DNA of 33,857 nt from Occallatibacter sp. (GCA_031296305.1 JARLFZ010000039.1:1-33857), one strand, 5' to 3'. Numbered from the stretch's first letter, positions 8,102 through 15,717 are shown. The notes: generated by a model from the sequence alone, not told the origin. Numbers and translations are program-made.

Positions 8102-8761
8102 TCAGCTGCCGACGCCAAGCAGGCGCGATACAGGGCGCATATCCCCCGCCTCCAGGGCTTCGTAGACGTACCGAAGTTGGTGGAGGGTTGCGGTGAGCTG
8201 TTCTATGGATTCCTTCTCGCCTTCTTCGGCCACGACATCTTCGGAGTCGATTTCGCCAGCGGGGTCGCCTGCGCCCTCATCGCGAGGGTTGGAGGCGGCA
8301 TCTGACGGCGCTTCTTCCTCTTCTTCCTCTTCTTCGACCTCGTTTTCCTCTTCGTTTTCGTCTTCCTCTATTTCGTCTTCGTCGTCCTCGAGATCATCGT
8401 CATCATCGAAGGCGATTTCATCGCCATCTTGAGTCTCGGAAATGCCTTCGACGGTGTCGAAGCCGATGGCCCAACTGCCGTGATCGACGCTTTGCAAAGC
8501 GAGTTGCAGGCCGTAGAGGAGAGTGGATACGCTTTGGCGGTCGATGGTTTTGTTGACGAAAGCGCGCAGCACGCGGGTGATGGTGAGCTGGACGGCGCAG
8601 CGGTCCTCGAGGAAGGGAATGTCAAAGGAATCGATCAGGCTGACGGGTTGTTTGGCGGCCCGGTGCAGTTGCGAGTGGAAAAAGCAGAAGTACTCGCCCC
8701 TGAGGGCGTGGGCACGGCATTGCTTGCCGGACGGCATGATGTGCCGACATTCGGGTTTCAT
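8102..8761 (-). CDS. Acidic protein with N-terminal Cys/His (putative zinc-ligand) motif, function unknown
   Basis: 219 residues, ATG at 8761 with AAAGGAG seven bases upstream. The N-terminus has C5-x9-C15-x10-C26-x2-H29 in the context CRHIMPSGKQC and YFCFFHS, a possible zinc-binding knuckle. Residues 45-100 are predicted helical. Residues 112-150 are almost pure Asp/Glu, mirrored in DNA as a GAA/GAT/GAC-type triplet-rich tract around 8305-8410. A short helical segment with TATLHQLRYVYEALEAGD ends the protein. I recall similar short proteins with a G-x-x-C-x-A-L-x-G-x-x-x-C-x-x-H pattern in Acidobacteriota, but no function is established to my knowledge. No partner is evident nearby. Confidence 0.72.
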   Translation of the reverse strand: MKPECRHIMPSGKQCRAHALRGEYFCFFHSQLHRAAKQPVSLIDSFDIPFLEDRCAVQLTITRVLRAFVNKTIDRQSVSTLLYGLQLALQSVDHGSWAIGFDTVEGISETQDGDEIAFDDDDDLEDDEDEIEEDENEEENEVEEEEEEEEAPSDAASNPRDEGAGDPAGEIDSEDVVAEEGEKESIEQLTATLHQLRYVYEALEAGDMRPVSRLLGVGS

Positions 8762-9090
8762 TCTCTGCTCCTTTGCGCACCGACTACCCCCGCCCCTATA
8801 CGCCGTATCTCCATATTTGAAAACACAGGAGTTATGGGAGGGGTATATACCAGGGGCTACGGGCCTTTCGGTCTGCTCCCGAGGTCTCTTCGGGGGCTAA
8901 GACGAGCTTAGAGAATTTGCGGAGTTAATCTGCAGCGAAAAGGCTCGATTAAGTTATTTGGATTCAGTCGGCTTTAGAAATGGGCCCTTGACTTCCGAAG
9001 GGATGGGGTAGGGAGCCGATACAAGCTGACTGCCTGCCGTGGTCTCCGAATGCCACGCTGTCATCCGGAGACCGCGCTTCCCGGGGGGGT

Positions 9091-9147
9091 GCGAGCAGCG
9101 CCAAGAGCAACCGCAGATCCCTCGCTGCGCTCGGGATGACAACCGCT
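9091..9147 (+). repeat. Interspersed repeat, copy 1 (GATCCCTCGCT-core family)
   Basis: This 57-bp stretch is identical base for base to 10231-10287. It carries the GCAACCGCAGATCC start and the CTCGGGATGACAACCGCT end. Shorter or variant copies lie at 10720-10771 and inside lhr at 20791-20846. All four are in the same orientation. Confidence 0.92.
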
Positions 9148-9197
9148 TTGGTCTGTGCTAAGGCTGGCGAGGGCTCGCGTTGTTCATTGTGGGCGAA

Positions 9198-9221
9198 TGA
9201 CAGCCGCTTGCGCGGTTGTTT
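9198..9221 (+). repeat. Partial tail of the GATCCCTCGCT-core repeat
   Basis: ATGACAGCCGCTTGCGCGG plus TTGTT matches the 3' part of the full repeat, which reads ATGACAACCGCTGGCGCGG then TTGT. CAGCCGC and GCGGTTG can form a 7-bp stem with one wobble. It lies just downstream of the tonB-like stop codon, so it could also shape that transcript's 3' end. Confidence 0.5.
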
Positions 9222-9235
9222 GGGTGCGGCGGCTG

Positions 9236-10090
9236 CTAGAGCAGATGGAAGTCTACGCGGACGGCGATCGCGACGGGAACGGGTTTGCCATCTTTGGTGC
9301 CTGGCTTGAAGCGGTATTGGCGGATGGCTTCCATGGCTTTTTCGTCGAGGCCCATGCCGAGCGCGCGAATGATGTGCACATTCTGCGGATTTCCGTGCGC
9401 GTCGACGATGATGCCCACGACGCAGACGCCCTGATACTTCTGGCGGCGGGCCTCGTCAGAGAACTCGGCTTCACGCTCGTAGATGAGCGTAGGCGCAACG
9501 ACCCCCGACTGGCCGGGATAGAAGATGCCGCTGCTGTCGCCGGGGCCCCAGCCAAGCGGGCCGGTGCCGGGGCCGTATTGGCCGTACTTCCCTGTGCCGA
9601 CGCCGTTGGGGCCCCCGGGACCGCTGGAGATGAGTGTCGCGTTTGTGGAGCCGTGCACGCCGATCGAGGGCATTGTGCTGTCGTCGGGCAAGCGAATGGC
9701 GATGGTGGACTCCTCGGCCAGCTTGGGCTGCACGATCACGGGAATGATGGGCGGAGCCAGAGGCGTGGCGGAGTAGGGCGGAGTGCGGCCTTCGGTGGGC
9801 GGCACCGGATCGTTGGAGCCGGCGCCGTTACCGCCGTTGGAGGCGGAGTGCGGCGCGAAGATTTGCAGGTCGTAGAGGTGGATCGGAGCCGCGTTCGGCG
9901 GCGGCACGAAGCGAGTGATAACGGCTTTCATGCCGAGCAGGATAAACAAGGCTACGATGCTGCCATTGACGACGGTTGCCGTGCCGATGGCCCACGGATT
10001 GGTGTGCGCTGCCATGCGGTCAGACAAGAGCGCGAAGGCCTGGCTTTCACGCGATAGGGCGCGAGAGCGCGAGAAATCGGAGCGATGCAT
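9236..10090 (-). CDS. TonB-like energy-transducer protein
   Basis: 284 residues from the ATG at 10090, which has AGAGGTG four bases upstream; an in-frame upstream ATG at 10192 lacks such support. One membrane anchor spans residues 33-56 with a basic cytoplasmic side. A Pro/Gly/Asn-rich periplasmic linker covers roughly 60-195. The C-terminal 80 residues form a TonB_C domain, with YQGVCVVGIIVDAHGNPQNV, ALGMGLDEKAMEAIRQYRFKPG and a final VAIAVRVDFHL strand. Such proteins couple proton-motive force to outer-membrane receptors; Acidobacteriota encode many paralogues, and the ExbB/ExbD partners are not here. The gene is bracketed by a perfect 57-bp direct repeat, so homologous deletion of the whole gene is possible. 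Confidence 0.85.
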   Translation of the reverse strand: MHRSDFSRSRALSRESQAFALLSDRMAAHTNPWAIGTATVVNGSIVALFILLGMKAVITRFVPPPNAAPIHLYDLQIFAPHSASNGGNGAGSNDPVPPTEGRTPPYSATPLAPPIIPVIVQPKLAEESTIAIRLPDDSTMPSIGVHGSTNATLISSGPGGPNGVGTGKYGQYGPGTGPLGWGPGDSSGIFYPGQSGVVAPTLIYEREAEFSDEARRQKYQGVCVVGIIVDAHGNPQNVHIIRALGMGLDEKAMEAIRQYRFKPGTKDGKPVPVAIAVRVDFHLL

Positions 10091-10230
10091 AGACACCTCT
10101 GGCGCGCGATCAATGGCTGGGCGGATTCCGGGTTCAGAGCGGAGCGAGTGAAGAATTCCTCGAAGCCTCGATGTTCGATAGACGAAATGCACGGAGAGTG
10201 GTTATCGAAGATGGCGCATGTTTATGCGCC

Positions 10231-10298
10231 GCGAGCAGCGCCAAGAGCAACCGCAGATCCCTCGCTGCGCTCGGGATGACAACCGCTGGCGCGGTTGT
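10231..10298 (+). repeat. Interspersed repeat, copy 2 (full length with terminal hairpin)
   Basis: The first 57 bp are identical to 9091-9147. Copy 2 continues into CAACCGC-TGGC-GCGGTTG, a perfect 7-bp stem with a 4-nt loop followed by T-rich sequence. Together with copy 3 (10720-10771) it brackets the GIY-YIG gene in direct orientation. Confidence 0.9.
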
Positions 10299-10367
10299 CT
10301 CTTAGGAGTTCATGCGGTTATCTCTCAGGAGTTCAAGCGGTTGCTTCTCAGGAGTCCATGCGGTCCA
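10299..10367. repeat. Three 23-bp tandem units at the 3' end of the GIY-YIG gene
   Basis: The AGGAGT anchor recurs at 10304, 10327 and 10350, giving a period of exactly 23 bp. The unit closest to the gene (10345-10367) encodes its last residues (RMDS) and stop codon. The other two are degenerate copies lying downstream, reaching the end of interspersed-repeat copy 2. This looks like duplication of the gene's own 3' end rather than a CRISPR, because there are no spacers. Confidence 0.8.
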
Positions 10368-10686
10368 GGGCTCGGCGGTAGTCGGCTGGCTCGCAGTCGT
10401 ACCAGTTACGGCTGAGATCGGTCCAGGTTGGGTTGGCGGCCTCGATGAGGGCGATCTTCTTTGAGCGTCGCCAGCCTTTGAGTTCCTTTTCGCGCGCAAT
10501 TGCTTTCTGCACATCTTGATGGTTCTCGAACCAGACCAGGCGGTCGCAGTTGTAGCGCGCGGTAAAGCCGTCTTCTTCCTTCCATTTGTGCTGGAAGACG
10601 CGTTTCTGGAGGTCGCCGGTGATTCCGATGTAGAGCGTATGGCTGCGGCTGGCCATGATGTAAGTAAAGTAGGCGCCTTCGTGCAT
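10348..10686 (-). CDS. Small GIY-YIG nuclease-domain protein
   Basis: 112 residues from the ATG at 10686; a GTG two codons upstream (10692) is the alternative, and neither has a Shine-Dalgarno sequence. The domain reads YFTYIM then LYIGITGDLQKRVFQHK, which gives the two tyrosines and the catalytic Arg (about R29). IAREKELKGWRRSKKIALIE supplies the conserved helix with its Glu, and NPTWTDL the C-terminal motif. This is the stand-alone COG2827-type family, similar to UvrC/homing-endonuclease nuclease domains and of unknown cellular role. The gene sits between two direct copies of an interspersed repeat, and its last codons lie in a 23-bp tandem repeat. That setting suggests, but does not show, a link with repeat movement. 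Confidence 0.86.
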   Translation of the reverse strand: MHEGAYFTYIMASRSHTLYIGITGDLQKRVFQHKWKEEDGFTARYNCDRLVWFENHQDVQKAIAREKELKGWRRSKKIALIEAANPTWTDLSRNWYDCEPADYRRALDRMDS

Positions 10687-10719
10687 GTGCACATGGTACG
10701 CCGGCGGACGGCGAGAAAA

Positions 10720-10771
10720 GCAACCGCAGATCCCTCGCTACGCTCGGGATGACAACCGCTGGCGCGGTTGT
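10720..10771 (+). repeat. Interspersed repeat, copy 3
   Basis: It matches 10247-10298 with one substitution (A at 10740 for G at 10267). It runs from GCAACCGCAGATCC through the terminal CAACCGC-TGGC-GCGGTTG hairpin. It lies upstream of the GIY-YIG start and in the same orientation as copies 1, 2 and 4. Confidence 0.9.
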
Positions 10772-10794
10772 TTGTGAAAAACGTGCGCAAGACA

Positions 10795-10826
10795 CCAAAG
10801 GCGCAGCCGATTGGCTGCGCCTTTGG
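10795..10826. terminator. Strong hairpin downstream of pyruvate phosphate dikinase
   Basis: CCAAAGGCGCAGCC (10795-10808) and GGCTGCGCCTTTGG (10813-10826) form a perfect 14-bp stem with the 4-nt loop GATT. It starts 32 bp past the ppdK stop on the minus strand. The following bases on that strand (TGTCTTGCG) are only weakly T-rich, so it may act as a terminator or a 3'-end protecting stem. Confidence 0.72.
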
Positions 10827-10858
10827 ATTGGCCCTGGAGGAGGGCTGTTTGATGAAAG

Positions 10859-13585
10859 CTACTTGTTGGTGTGCGCCATTCCTGTTTTCTCTTCGAGCGC
10901 TGCCTGTGCCGCGGCGAGACGCGCCGTGAGCAGGCGGAAGGGCGAGCAGGAGACGTAGTTGAGATCGATCCTGTGGCAGAACTTGACGGACTCGGGATCG
11001 CCGCCATGCTCGCCGCAGATGCCGACCTTCAGATTGGGCCGCGTGTTGCGTCCCTTGGCTACGGCCATCTTCACCAGTTGCCCCACACCCACCTGGTCGA
11101 GCGTGGCGAAGGGATCCTGTTTGAAGATGCCGAGCTTGAGATACGCGGGCAGGAAGTTGTTGATGTCGTCGCGCGAGATGCCGAAGGTGGTCTGCGTGAG
11201 GTCGTTGGTGCCGAACGAGAAGAACTCGGCCTCCTCCGCAATTTGATCGGCAGTCAAAGCGGCACGCGGAATCTCGATCATGGTGCCAACCTTGTAGTCG
11301 ACCTTGGCCTTCTTCTCCGCGAAAACCTCATCGGCGACGCGGCGAACGATGGCAGCCTGGTTGCGCATTTCTTCGATCGAGCCGACCAGCGGAATCATGA
11401 TCTCGGGATGCGGATCGCCGCCCTTCAGCTTGCCAGCAACCGCGGCCTCGATGATGGCGCGCGCCTGCATCTCGGTGATCTCAGGGAACGTGATGCCGAG
11501 ACGGCATCCACGCAATCCGAGCATGGGGTTCTGCTCGTGCAGCTCTTCAACGCGCGCGAGAAGCGTGCGCAGTTCCTTGAGCTTGGGCGAGCGCGGCTTG
11601 GTGTCTACGAGGTGCTGGATTTCAACCAGAAGGTCCTCGCGCTTGGGCAGGAACTCGTGCAGCGGCGGGTCAATTAAACGGATGACCACGGGCAGCGCTT
11701 CCATAGCCTTGAACAGGCCGGCGAAATCGGAACGCTGCATGGGCAACAGTTTCTTGAGCGCCACGCGGCGATCTTTCTCGTTGTCGGCCAGGATCATGGC
11801 GCGCATGTGTCCGATGCGGTCCTCTGCAAAGAACATGTGCTCGGTGCGGCAAAGGCCGATGCCCTGCGCGCCGAATGCACGCGCGGTTTTAGCGTCGCGC
11901 GGAATGTCGGCGTTGGCCCAAACCTGGAGCCTGCGAACCGGGTCGACCCAGCTCATGAACTTCACGAGATCGGGATCGTCAGGCTGCGCTTCAAGCGTCT
12001 TGAGCTGGCCGGCGATGACGCGGCCGGTGGTGCCGTCGAGCGAGAGATAATCGCCGTGCTTGAAGGTCTTGCCCTTGACGCGCAATTCCCTCTTGGCTTC
12101 GTCGACCACGCAGTCGCCTGCGCCGGCCACGCAGCACTTGCCCATGCCGCGCGTGACGACAGCCGCGTGCGAGGTCATGCCGCCGCGCGAGGTCAGAATG
12201 CCGTCGGCAACTTCCATGCCGGCGATGTCCTCAGGTGTGGTTTCGCCGCGGACCAGAATAATGGACTTCCAGCCCTTCTGGTGCTGCTTGACGGCTTCCT
12301 CGGCGGTGAAGACGATTTGGCCAACAGCCGCGCCGGGTGAAGCCGGCAGACCGGTAGCGAGCACTTCGATCTTCTCGCCCTTTTCGACAAGCCGCGGAAC
12401 CAGGAAGTCGTAGAGCTGGTTGGGCTCGACACGGAAGATGGCTTCCTCCTGCGTGATGAGGCCCTCGCGCACCATGTCGATGGCGACGCGAACTGCGGCC
12501 AGACCGGTGCGCTTGCCGTTACGCGTCTGCAGCATGTAGAGTTTTCCATCCTGGATGGTGAACTCAAAATCCTGCATGTCGCGGTAGTGCTTTTCCATGC
12601 GCCGCGTGATGTCTTTCAACTGCTCGTAGACCTTGGGCATGGCCTTCTCAAGCTCGCTGATGGAGAGCGGCGTGCGCACGCCTGAAACCACGTCCTCGCC
12701 CTGCGCGTTCATCAGGTACTCGCCGAAGAACACGTGCTCGCCGGTGGCGGGATTGCGCGTGAAGCCTACGCCTGTGCCGGAGTTTTCGCCCAGGTTGCCG
12801 AAGACCATGGCCTGCACGTTCACTGCTGTGCCGAGCCAGTCGTCAATATGGTTGATGCGGCGATAGGTCTTGGCGCGATCGTTTTGCCAGCTCCTGAAAA
12901 CGGCATCGCGGGCGGCGAAAAGCTGCTCCAGCGGATCCTGCGGGAAGTCTTTGCCGGTCTCTTTCTTGATCAGCTTTTTGTATTCAGCAATGATCTTCTG
13001 CAATGCATCGGGCTGGAGATCGTAGTCGTATTTCACCTTCTTGGCGGCCTTCACGCCGTCGAAGATGTGCTCGAACTTCTTCTTGGGAACATCGAGAACC
13101 ACGTCGCCGAACATCTGGATGAGACGGCGGTAGGAATCGTATGCAAAGCGGGGATTATCACTGCGCTTGGCCAGAGCTTCGACAGCCTTATCGTTGAGGC
13201 CCAGGTTCAAAATCGTGTCCATCATGCCGGGCATGGAAAACTTTGCGCCGGAGCGGACCGAAACCAGCAGCGGATTGTCGCCCTGGCCCAGCTTCTGGCC
13301 CTGCAACTGCTCGAGCTTGGCAAGCGCCGCGAGAATCTCCTTGTCGATCTTGGGGCTGACCTTGCCGCGCATGTACTCGCGACAGGCCTCGGTCTGGATG
13401 GTGAATCCGGGAGGAACCGGCAGACCCGCGTTGGTCATCTCGGCCAGGCCGGCGCCCTTGCCGCCCAGCACATCCTTCATTTTTCCGTTGCCATCGGCCT
13501 TACCGCCGCCGAAGAAATACACATACTGTTCAGTCGAACCTGAGTCCGCCGTCGCGGAAGGTGATTCCAATACAGCTTGAGTCAT
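10859..13585 (-). CDS. ppdK: Pyruvate, phosphate dikinase
   Basis: 908 residues from the ATG at 13585, which opens MTQAVLESPS and has GGAG ten bases upstream. The frame is open to 13834 but that upstream part has no family similarity. Domains run in the usual order. First is an N-terminal ATP-grasp domain, with VLGGKGAGLAEM at 39-50, SVRSGAKFSMPGMMDTILNLG and GFTRNPATGE. Then the phospho-His domain, with GGMTSHAAVVTRGMG and catalytic H473. Last the PEP/pyruvate TIM barrel, with GLCRTEHMFF, GTNDLTQTTFG, CGEHGGD and catalytic Cys C880 in YVSCSPFR. The cytoplasmic enzyme interconverts pyruvate + ATP + Pi with PEP + AMP + PPi. It serves gluconeogenesis or PPi-dependent glycolysis. It is apparently monocistronic, with a strong hairpin after its stop. 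Identification is secure. Confidence 0.97.
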   Translation of the reverse strand: MTQAVLESPSATADSGSTEQYVYFFGGGKADGNGKMKDVLGGKGAGLAEMTNAGLPVPPGFTIQTEACREYMRGKVSPKIDKEILAALAKLEQLQGQKLGQGDNPLLVSVRSGAKFSMPGMMDTILNLGLNDKAVEALAKRSDNPRFAYDSYRRLIQMFGDVVLDVPKKKFEHIFDGVKAAKKVKYDYDLQPDALQKIIAEYKKLIKKETGKDFPQDPLEQLFAARDAVFRSWQNDRAKTYRRINHIDDWLGTAVNVQAMVFGNLGENSGTGVGFTRNPATGEHVFFGEYLMNAQGEDVVSGVRTPLSISELEKAMPKVYEQLKDITRRMEKHYRDMQDFEFTIQDGKLYMLQTRNGKRTGLAAVRVAIDMVREGLITQEEAIFRVEPNQLYDFLVPRLVEKGEKIEVLATGLPASPGAAVGQIVFTAEEAVKQHQKGWKSIILVRGETTPEDIAGMEVADGILTSRGGMTSHAAVVTRGMGKCCVAGAGDCVVDEAKRELRVKGKTFKHGDYLSLDGTTGRVIAGQLKTLEAQPDDPDLVKFMSWVDPVRRLQVWANADIPRDAKTARAFGAQGIGLCRTEHMFFAEDRIGHMRAMILADNEKDRRVALKKLLPMQRSDFAGLFKAMEALPVVIRLIDPPLHEFLPKREDLLVEIQHLVDTKPRSPKLKELRTLLARVEELHEQNPMLGLRGCRLGITFPEITEMQARAIIEAAVAGKLKGGDPHPEIMIPLVGSIEEMRNQAAIVRRVADEVFAEKKAKVDYKVGTMIEIPRAALTADQIAEEAEFFSFGTNDLTQTTFGISRDDINNFLPAYLKLGIFKQDPFATLDQVGVGQLVKMAVAKGRNTRPNLKVGICGEHGGDPESVKFCHRIDLNYVSCSPFRLLTARLAAAQAALEEKTGMAHTNK

Positions 13586-13891
13586 TCGATCAAATCTCCA
13601 TGGTAGGATTCCGCTTCGCGGTCCACATGCAAGGGTAACGGAACTCGGGGCCTGAGCGCCAATTAAGAATCGGCAAAGAAGCTGAGCGAACGCGGCCCCT
13701 GCAAAAATGTGGGACTGGCCAAGCAGCGGTGTCCCAAATAGGAATACAGTCTGGTGGTTAGGAATGCCTGTGCTTCGGGTCACACGGGAGGAACGAGAAG
13801 GGGGAGGGTAATTCCACGGGCCGACATGACGCATCGCAATTTGATACGAAAGCGGCGGTTTGGGGCTATATCCGAAGAAAACGCGGGGAAA
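13586..13891. other. 306-bp gap upstream of ppdK; no gene seen
   Basis: The gap separates the ppdK start from the STAS gene stop. The ppdK ribosome-binding site is at the left edge. I see no long inverted repeat, no member of the repeat families found elsewhere, and no convincing sigma-70 -35/-10 pair for ppdK. Short open frames on both strands lack start signals or family features. Confidence 0.5.
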
Positions 13892-14221
13892 TCAGGCAGC
13901 GGTTTCTTGCAATTGCTGCCCACAATAGGAAATTTCATCCGCATTTTGGGACATAAGGAGCTTGTCCAGGCCGACGATGGCAAGGATCTCCCGTACATGC
14001 TGCGACGGGTTTTCGATCGCGAAGCGGTAACCGGCCTGGCAGGCGTCGCAATAGAGCGTGATGAGCGCGGCGAGCCCCGCGGCGTCGATGCGCTCGATGT
14101 TTTCGAGATCGAGTGTGACATGTTGACGGCGCACCAGCGGCTGCAGGCGCTCCAGCAACTGCTGTTCGTTGCCGCGCACCAGCTCAGTGATTTCGTTGAA
14201 TGCAAAGATTTGAATGGTCAT
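13892..14221 (-). CDS. STAS-domain protein lacking the usual phospho-serine
   Basis: 109 residues from the ATG at 14221, which has GAGGGGG seven bases upstream; an in-frame start at 14284 would add 21 unrelated residues. The fold signature is VTLDLENIERIDAAGLAALITLY followed by a helix and a second strand pair, as in anti-sigma-factor antagonists and the STAS subunits of lipid-transport systems. At the position of the phosphorylated Ser/Thr in SpoIIAA-like proteins (D-S-x-G) the sequence is D46-A47-A48-G49. Control by a SpoIIAB-type kinase at this residue is therefore not possible. No anti-sigma kinase, phosphatase or ABC-transporter partner lies nearby, so the role is open. Confidence 0.83.
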   Translation of the reverse strand: MTIQIFAFNEITELVRGNEQQLLERLQPLVRRQHVTLDLENIERIDAAGLAALITLYCDACQAGYRFAIENPSQHVREILAIVGLDKLLMSQNADEISYCGQQLQETAA

Positions 14222-14313
14222 CGTGTGCCCCCTCGGGGATGGGCTGCAATGAGGTATACGCAGGGGTAGGGCAGGAAGTTCCAAGGCCCGGAATTGTGGG
14301 CTGGGCCAAGGCT

Positions 14314-14364
14314 CTGAGGGCCGGGAGGCCCTCAGTACAGCCGGTCAGGAGACCGGCGGTACTG
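14314..14364. repeat. Double-hairpin repeat, copy 1
   Basis: Two hairpins follow each other. The first is CTGAGGGCC (14314-14322), loop GGGA, then GGCCCTCAG (14327-14335). The second is GCCGGTC (14340-14346), loop AGGA, then GACCGGC (14351-14357), and its stem extends outward through CAGTAC and GTACTG with one mismatch. It begins directly after the stop codon of the UROD-like gene and may end its transcript. Related copies lie at 24401-24448 and 29676-29721. Confidence 0.85.
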
Positions 14365-14365
14365 A

Positions 14366-15688
14366 TTATGCAGCGCCAGCTTCTTCGCGCGCGATTCTTA
14401 CCCACTCCGTCACATGCTCGGGGTGGTCGGCGAGGGTGTGATTGTCTTTCATGATGATTTCGAGGCGGCAGCCATTCGAGGTCTCGACGGTCTGGCGTAA
14501 ATAGCTCCGGATCGCGCCCCAATCGGGCGACGGCACCGCCAGGACGGCGGGATTCGGCTTGAGCGAGAGGATGTAATCGCTCCCCAGATTGGCCGCCATC
14601 TTTTCGAGATTCGCCCACGCCGAGCAGGAGACCCTGCGCAAGCCGTGGTGGTTTTTGACTACATTCCAGCGTGAGTGCAGCGGCTCGCAACAGCCATAAC
14701 AGGTGAGGCCGAAGCGGTCCATGATCGGCTTTTCGTAGGGGAAGATGAACTCCTCGTACATGCGCGGTGAAACGCCCACCGATTCCTGGCTTTCGGTGAA
14801 TCCCCACATGTCTTTCAAGCGCACGATGCCGTCGAACTTCTCCGCCGGCAGCTCGCCGGTGTAGCCATAACCGCCGGAGCCGATATACGTGCCATCGTTA
14901 TTCAGCGAGAGCAGATGATTCGCCTCCAGGTAATCCAGCTTTTTCATGTGGCCTTCGAGGATGATGGAGAACAATTGCCGGATCTGATCTGGGTAATCGC
15001 GAAAGTCTGTAAACATGTTCTGCATGCCGCGCAGCAAAATGGCGGGATAGGTGATGCCCAGCGACCACCACCAGGTGCCTTTGGGGCGGACCGTGAGAAT
15101 GCCGGCGAAGATCTCCGACGCCAGGTCGAAACAGCCCCGCGAAACCTTCCAGTCGATTTCGAAGGTCAAAGGATGGATGCGGGGCAGATCCTTCGCGTAA
15201 TCCTTGATGGGGCTGTCCCAGACGAACGATCCCAGTTGCTCAGCCTTGTGAAATTTGATTTCGGCGCCCCAGTTGTCGGGCGAGCAGGTGTAGGGCACGT
15301 TGAAGATCGCTTCCACCGGACGATCGTCGCCCATCTCTTCGCCCCAGAAGATCTCCTTGCGCAGGTTCATCTCCCAGCGGCGCGCGATTTTGGTTTTGCA
15401 GCGCATTTGCCGCTCGGTGATAATTTCGTTCCAGCCATTTTCGGGATCGCAAAAGATGACGGGCCGCGTGGCTTCGAGACGGTTGTGGCGGCGCCACAGC
15501 TCGCGCTTGTCTCTCATTGCAGGTAGTGCGGCCAATGTTGCCACTCGTTCGGCCAATATCTGCAGAATTTCCTTTTCCTCACGATACATCACCAGGTCGG
15601 CCTCGACAAAGCCGGTCTGAATGCTTTCAGAGACGGTTTGCTCTAAAGCCGGTGACGCTCCATTGCCGTACTTTTCCAGCGCGATCAT
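14366..15688 (-). CDS. UROD/cobalamin-independent methionine synthase superfamily protein (methyltransferase-like)
   Basis: 440 residues from the ATG at 15688, with GGAAGGAG seven bases upstream; an open extension to 15781 overlaps the preceding gene and is rejected. The protein resembles UROD-fold proteins sometimes annotated as trimethylamine-corrinoid-protein-2-like. Similar features include the N-terminal heptad-like helix ILQILAERVATLAALPAM, KRELWRRHNRLEATRPVIF and DPENGWNEI. Near residues 327-341 it has GLTCYGCCEPLHSRW. The C330/C333/C334 cluster sits where related corrinoid and methionine-synthase-like enzymes place zinc ligands, so metal-dependent methyl transfer is possible. No corrinoid protein gene is nearby. 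It lies 29 bp downstream of a sugar porter on the same strand, implying co-expression and perhaps a substrate imported by that transporter. Substrate and reaction are unknown. Confidence 0.75.
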   Translation of the reverse strand: MIALEKYGNGASPALEQTVSESIQTGFVEADLVMYREEKEILQILAERVATLAALPAMRDKRELWRRHNRLEATRPVIFCDPENGWNEIITERQMRCKTKIARRWEMNLRKEIFWGEEMGDDRPVEAIFNVPYTCSPDNWGAEIKFHKAEQLGSFVWDSPIKDYAKDLPRIHPLTFEIDWKVSRGCFDLASEIFAGILTVRPKGTWWWSLGITYPAILLRGMQNMFTDFRDYPDQIRQLFSIILEGHMKKLDYLEANHLLSLNNDGTYIGSGGYGYTGELPAEKFDGIVRLKDMWGFTESQESVGVSPRMYEEFIFPYEKPIMDRFGLTCYGCCEPLHSRWNVVKNHHGLRRVSCSAWANLEKMAANLGSDYILSLKPNPAVLAVPSPDWGAIRSYLRQTVETSNGCRLEIIMKDNHTLADHPEHVTEWVRIAREEAGAA

Positions 15689-15717
15689 GGCAAAGCTCCT
15701 TCCCGCTTGCGTCTTCC

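Larger units (their letters stand above)
8762..9235. other. 474-bp gap holding interspersed-repeat copies; no gene seen
   Basis: The gap separates the acidic protein start from the tonB-like stop. It contains a GGTATATACC palindrome at 8844-8853, a small hairpin near 8878-8896, one full copy of the GATCCCTCGCT-core repeat at 9091-9147 and a degenerate tail of the same element at 9198-9221. Frames here are short and look like repeat translations. No confident promoter was found for the acidic-protein gene. Confidence 0.6.

Noticed and set aside
8193..8432. Ser-rich small frame on the + strand
   Set aside because: It is the complement of the Asp/Glu codon run of the acidic protein, which has a good ribosome-binding site and conserved N-terminal motif.
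9155..10057. Open frame on the + strand opposite the tonB-like gene
   Set aside because: The minus-strand protein has a membrane anchor, a linker and a TonB_C domain; the plus-strand translation has none and starts within repeat sequence.
10299..10367. Possible CRISPR array
   Set aside because: Units are directly tandem with no spacers, only three in number, degenerate, and one is the coding end of the GIY-YIG gene.
10302..10798. Alternative minus-strand frames overlapping the GIY-YIG gene (starting within the repeat)
   Set aside because: Their N-termini are translations of the interspersed repeat and the remainder is out of frame with the GIY-YIG domain.
13586..13891. Small RNA or riboswitch upstream of ppdK
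   Set aside because: No long stem, T-run or recognised aptamer core was visible; only short local pairings.
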